Shown: one piece after another, positions 5,758 through 9,273 of the stretch | Layout: each line of letters begins with the position of its first letter | Position numbering within the stretch: position 1 is the stretch's first letter | Source of the DNA: Nautiliaceae bacterium | GTDB lineage: Bacteria > Campylobacterota > Campylobacteria > Campylobacterales > Nautiliaceae | NCBI GenBank assembly: GCA_027035735.1 | Contig: JALVUH010000063.1 | Coordinates: forward strand, 1 to 9,273 | DNA: 9,273 bases | Direction: 5' to 3' | Position numbers and translations under genes: made by a program | Notes under the pieces: generated by a model | Told to the model about the DNA's origin: nothing | Database searches by the model: none | Seen by the model: the letters and a program-made list of their open reading frames with translations, nothing else

Positions 5758-8700
5758 ATGGAGCAATTAAAAAAATTAAAAGAGCTTGTTGAGCAAAAAA
5801 AACAGCAATTAGAGCAGATGAAAAAATCTGCTTGTGATATTAGTGAGATAAAAAAGCTTGAAAATGAAATTTATATGCTTGAAGATGAAATAGCAAAAAA
5901 AGAAAAAGAGCTTGAAAAGTTAGAAAAAGAAGTTAAAGAAAAAGAAGAAGAATTAAAAGAAGTAGAAGAGGAGATTCAATTAAATATTGCTGGTCGTTTG
6001 GCCAGAATGTTTTTAAAAAATCCTTTAACTCCTGTAATTGCTTTAACTATTTTGCTTATGGGGTTAATTGCGTTATTATTTACTCCAAGACAAGAAAATC
6101 CTACTATTGATGTTCCAGCAGCAAATGTGATTGTTATGTATCCAGGAGCAAGTTCTAAAGAAGTTCAAAATATTATAGTAGAACCTCTTGAGAGAACTCT
6201 AAAAGCCATGACTGGTGTTAAGCATGTTTATGGCATGGCTATGAATAGTGTAGGTATTGTTACTGTAAGATTTAAAATTGGACAAGATAAAGTTAGAAGT
6301 ATGTCTAAACTTTTTGAGAGAGTAATGCAAAATATGGATAAAATGCCAAAAGGTGTAATGCCTCCTCTTATTAAACCAATTGATATTGATGAAGTTCCTA
6401 TTATAACTCTTGCACTTTCAAGTAAAAAATATAATGATTATCAACTTTATAGAATTGCACAAAGATTATTATCACCTCTTGCAGAAGTTAAAAATGTAAG
6501 TATTATAGGAATTAAAGGAGGACATAAAAGACAATTTAATATTATAGTAGACCCTCAAAAACTAGCAGCTTATCATCTTTCTCTTGGTCAAATTGCAATG
6601 GCTCTTAAAGGAGCAAATGTTGATTATCCTTTAGGCGGAGTAGATAATAAAAAATATTCTATTCCTGTAGAATTTGATGGATTTATAAAATCTGTTAAGG
6701 ATGTAGAAAATTTAATAGTGGCTGATTATATGGGAAGACCTATTTATATTAAAGATATAGCTAAAGTTGTTGATGGGATTGATTATCAACATAAACATCA
6801 AACATATTTTGAAGGCGGTAGAGCTTTTTATGAAGATCCATTAATAAGTGGTAAAGAAGTTAATAAGTTTCCTGTAGATACAAAACTTAATCAAGTTACT
6901 ATCTTTATAGGTAAAAAAAGAGGTACAAATGCTGTATTCGTAGCAAGAGATGTATTAAAAAAAGTTCAAGAACTTAAAAAAATGTTGCCAAAAGGCGTAC
7001 ATATTTATGTAACAAGAAATAATGGTAAAAAAGCAAATCATGCTGTTAATGAATTAATTGATCACTTATTGATTTCACTTGGAATTATTGTTATTTTACT
7101 TATTTTTATGTTAGGATGGAGAGAAGCATTAATTGTTTCATTTACAGTGCCTTTAATCTTAGCTATTACTTTATTTATTGGAATGCTTGCAGGTCAAACA
7201 ATCAATAGAATTACTCTTTTTGCATTAATTCTTTCATTAGGTCTTCTTGTAGATAGTGCAATTATTGTTATTGAAAATATCCATAGACATTTTGAAATGA
7301 GAGACAAACCAAGAGAATATGCTGCAATTTATGCTACAAATGAAATAGGAAATCCTACTAATATTGCTACACTTGCTATTATTTTGGCATTTTTACCTAT
7401 GCTTTTTGTTACTGGTATGATGGGTCCATATATGAGACCTATTCCATTTAATGTTCCTATTGCAATGATAGCTTCTTTAATAGTAGCTTATATATTTACG
7501 CCTTGGGCAGCAGTTAAATTTTTACCAGAACACAAAGATGAGCATAAAGAGCCATTTGATATAAGAAAAACAAAAACATTTAAAGTTTTTTATAAAATCT
7601 TAAATCCATTATTAACATCTACTCCAAAAAGAGTAGTATTTTTTACAGTATTAATTTTAGCACTTCTTGGAAGTTTGGCTCTTCCTGCATTTAAAATAGT
7701 TCTTTTTAAAATGCTACCTGGAGCTAACAAAAATACTTTTAATATTACAATTGATTTACCTAAAGGCACAAGTATAGATACTACTAAAAAAGTAAGTGAT
7801 TGTGTGGCAAATATTTTAGCAAAAGAGCCTGAAATTCATGATTTTGAACAATTTATAGGAATTAGCGGAGTTGTAGATTTTAACGGACTTTTAAGAGGAA
7901 ACTCTATGAAACAGGGTGAAAATTATGGAGAAATTAGAGTAAATCTTTTCCCTAAAGAAGAAGGAAGAAAAGAGAGTTCTATTGATATGGTAAGTAGACT
8001 TAGACCAATTATTCAAGGTCAATGTAGTTTTGCTGGGGCAAATATTAAGTTAGTTCAAGACCCTCCAGGACCACCAGTACTTGCAACATTATTAATGTAT
8101 GTTTATGGAGGAAATCAAGAAGGAAGATTAAAACTTGCAAATTATATAGAAAATCTATATCGTCATACAAAAGGTGTAGTTGATATAGATATTATGAGAA
8201 ATAGACAAATTATTAAATATAAAATTGTTCCAGACAAAGAAAAAGCGGCACTTCTTGGTATTTCAACAGATCAAATTGCTAAAATTTTAGGAATGGGTAT
8301 AAGAGGTGCGGTTGTAAGTGTTGCACATATTCCAAGCGAAAAAGAACAAGTAGGTATTTTTGTAAGATTTGCCAAAAATGCAAGAGATAATATACAAGCT
8401 CTAAATAAAATTAAAATTATGTCTATGACTACTCATAGATTAGTTCCTTTAAGCGAAGTAGTAAAAGTAGTTCCTGTTCCATTTGATGGTATGATTACAT
8501 CAAAAGATCTTAAACCTATGGTAATGGTAACAGGTGAGATGGATAAAAGAAGTAGTTTATATGCTTTACTTGATATTTTTAACTATTTGAGAGAAAAAGG
8601 AATTCCAGGATATAAAATTATTTATGATGGAAATCCAAGACTAAATTTAAAAGCAATAGATTTAAAAACTGGACAAACTTATAATTTAGTATGGGGAGGA

Positions 8701-9273
8701 GAGTGGCATCTTACATTTAATGTATTTAGAGATTTAGGTTCTGCATTTGGTGTTGCGGTAGTATTAATTTATCTATTAATGGTTGCTTATTATAAAAACT
8801 TTAGAGTACCAAGAATTGTACTTGCTGCAGTACCTTTAACATTTATAGGGGTTTTACCAGGTCATGCTATAATGAATTGGTTTACACTTACATTTTTACA
8901 TTCAAAAACATATTTTACAGCTACAAGTATGATAGGATTTATTGCTTTAGCTGGTATTGTTGTTAGAAATTCTCTTTTACTTATTGATTTTACAAATGAT
9001 TTATTAAGACATGGTAGAAGTATCAATGAAGCTGTAATTGAAGCAGCAGCTACTAGATTTAGACCTATTATTTTGACAGCGCTTGCTATTATTTTGGCTT
9101 CATTTGTAATTGTTTTAGATCCTGTATGGCAAGGACTTGCTGTTTCGTTAATTTTTGGTGTTTTTGCATCAACTCTTCTTTCAGTAGTTGTAGTTCCAGT
9201 GCTTTATTGGAGATATTTAATTTCAAAACATAAAAAAGAACAACATATTAAATACGGAGTTAAAGAAATTTAA
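5758..9273 (+). CDS. RND efflux permease with N-terminal coiled-coil extension
   Basis: Proton-driven inner-membrane exporter, expected to work as a trimer with the adaptor and TolC channel encoded upstream. It has 1171 residues from ATG 5758, against roughly 1020-1080 for common family members. The first ~75 residues are extra: charged Lys/Glu-rich helices with a regular heptad pattern (residues 31-73), on the cytoplasmic side. The usual RND protein follows: TM1 (about 90-109), periplasmic loop 1 (about 110-433) with YPGASSKEV and VDPQKLAAYHLS, TM2-TM6 (about 434-585), TM7 (about 626-646), periplasmic loop 2 (about 650-990) with DPPGPP and WGGEWHLTF, and TM8-TM12 (about 992-1150). TM4 reads GLLVDSAIIVIEN, keeping one Asp (499) where AcrB has an Asp pair. 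TM10 reads GIVVRNSLLLIDF. This motif set resembles a broad RND subgroup distinct from AcrB and CusA, so drug or metal specificity cannot be assigned. Two cysteines (682, 756) lie in loop 2. The stop codon is the last three bases of the window. Confidence 0.94.
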   Translation: MEQLKKLKELVEQKKQQLEQMKKSACDISEIKKLENEIYMLEDEIAKKEKELEKLEKEVKEKEEELKEVEEEIQLNIAGRLARMFLKNPLTPVIALTILLMGLIALLFTPRQENPTIDVPAANVIVMYPGASSKEVQNIIVEPLERTLKAMTGVKHVYGMAMNSVGIVTVRFKIGQDKVRSMSKLFERVMQNMDKMPKGVMPPLIKPIDIDEVPIITLALSSKKYNDYQLYRIAQRLLSPLAEVKNVSIIGIKGGHKRQFNIIVDPQKLAAYHLSLGQIAMALKGANVDYPLGGVDNKKYSIPVEFDGFIKSVKDVENLIVADYMGRPIYIKDIAKVVDGIDYQHKHQTYFEGGRAFYEDPLISGKEVNKFPVDTKLNQVTIFIGKKRGTNAVFVARDVLKKVQELKKMLPKGVHIYVTRNNGKKANHAVNELIDHLLISLGIIVILLIFMLGWREALIVSFTVPLILAITLFIGMLAGQTINRITLFALILSLGLLVDSAIIVIENIHRHFEMRDKPREYAAIYATNEIGNPTNIATLAIILAFLPMLFVTGMMGPYMRPIPFNVPIAMIASLIVAYIFTPWAAVKFLPEHKDEHKEPFDIRKTKTFKVFYKILNPLLTSTPKRVVFFTVLILALLGSLALPAFKIVLFKMLPGANKNTFNITIDLPKGTSIDTTKKVSDCVANILAKEPEIHDFEQFIGISGVVDFNGLLRGNSMKQGENYGEIRVNLFPKEEGRKESSIDMVSRLRPIIQGQCSFAGANIKLVQDPPGPPVLATLLMYVYGGNQEGRLKLANYIENLYRHTKGVVDIDIMRNRQIIKYKIVPDKEKAALLGISTDQIAKILGMGIRGAVVSVAHIPSEKEQVGIFVRFAKNARDNIQALNKIKIMSMTTHRLVPLSEVVKVVPVPFDGMITSKDLKPMVMVTGEMDKRSSLYALLDIFNYLREKGIPGYKIIYDGNPRLNLKAIDLKTGQTYNLVWGGEWHLTFNVFRDLGSAFGVAVVLIYLLMVAYYKNFRVPRIVLAAVPLTFIGVLPGHAIMNWFTLTFLHSKTYFTATSMIGFIALAGIVVRNSLLLIDFTNDLLRHGRSINEAVIEAAATRFRPIILTALAIILASFVIVLDPVWQGLAVSLIFGVFASTLLSVVVVPVLYWRYLISKHKKEQHIKYGVKEI

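Noticed and set aside
5796..5803. Run of eight A residues in the coiled-coil coding region as a slippage or programmed frameshift site
   Set aside because: The reading frame continues normally into a full-length RND protein. Such runs are expected from Lys codons in AT-rich DNA, and no alternative frame of interest follows.

Overview
The window is AT-rich (GC roughly 30%, judged by eye) and densely coding, with short intergenic gaps. Shine-Dalgarno boxes are of the AAAGG/AAGGAG type, and the likely promoters have a good -10 (TGn-TATAAT, TGn-TAAAAT) without a clear -35. The protein sequences together with this promoter style suggest Campylobacterota (the former Epsilonproteobacteria), possibly a vent-type lineage such as Nautiliales. 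The phylum is a moderately confident inference and the order is a guess.

Layout. Positions 1-1325, minus strand: a family X DNA polymerase (polX) whose 3' end lies outside the window. Positions 1326-1417: a 92-bp AT-rich divergent intergenic region with likely promoters for polX and typA. Positions 1418-3229, plus strand: typA/bipA, a translational GTPase bound to the ribosome. Positions 3230-3329: a weak terminator-like hairpin, then a likely promoter. Positions 3330-9273, plus strand: a compact three-gene operon for a complete tripartite RND efflux pump, in the order TolC-family outer-membrane channel, periplasmic adaptor (membrane fusion protein), inner-membrane RND permease. The first two genes overlap by 4 bp (ATGA). 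The permease's ribosome-binding site overlaps the adaptor's stop codon. The three proteins should therefore be made together and form one envelope-spanning, proton-driven exporter. The substrate cannot be read from the sequence, and no local regulator gene is visible.

No mobile element, CRISPR array, tRNA or rRNA was seen. Two things go beyond routine annotation. First, the PolX has an intact polymerase core, but its C-terminal PHP (nuclease) domain looks eroded at every metal-binding motif that can be seen. Second, the RND permease carries about 75 extra N-terminal residues predicted to form a highly charged cytoplasmic coiled coil ahead of transmembrane segment 1, which RND pumps normally lack.
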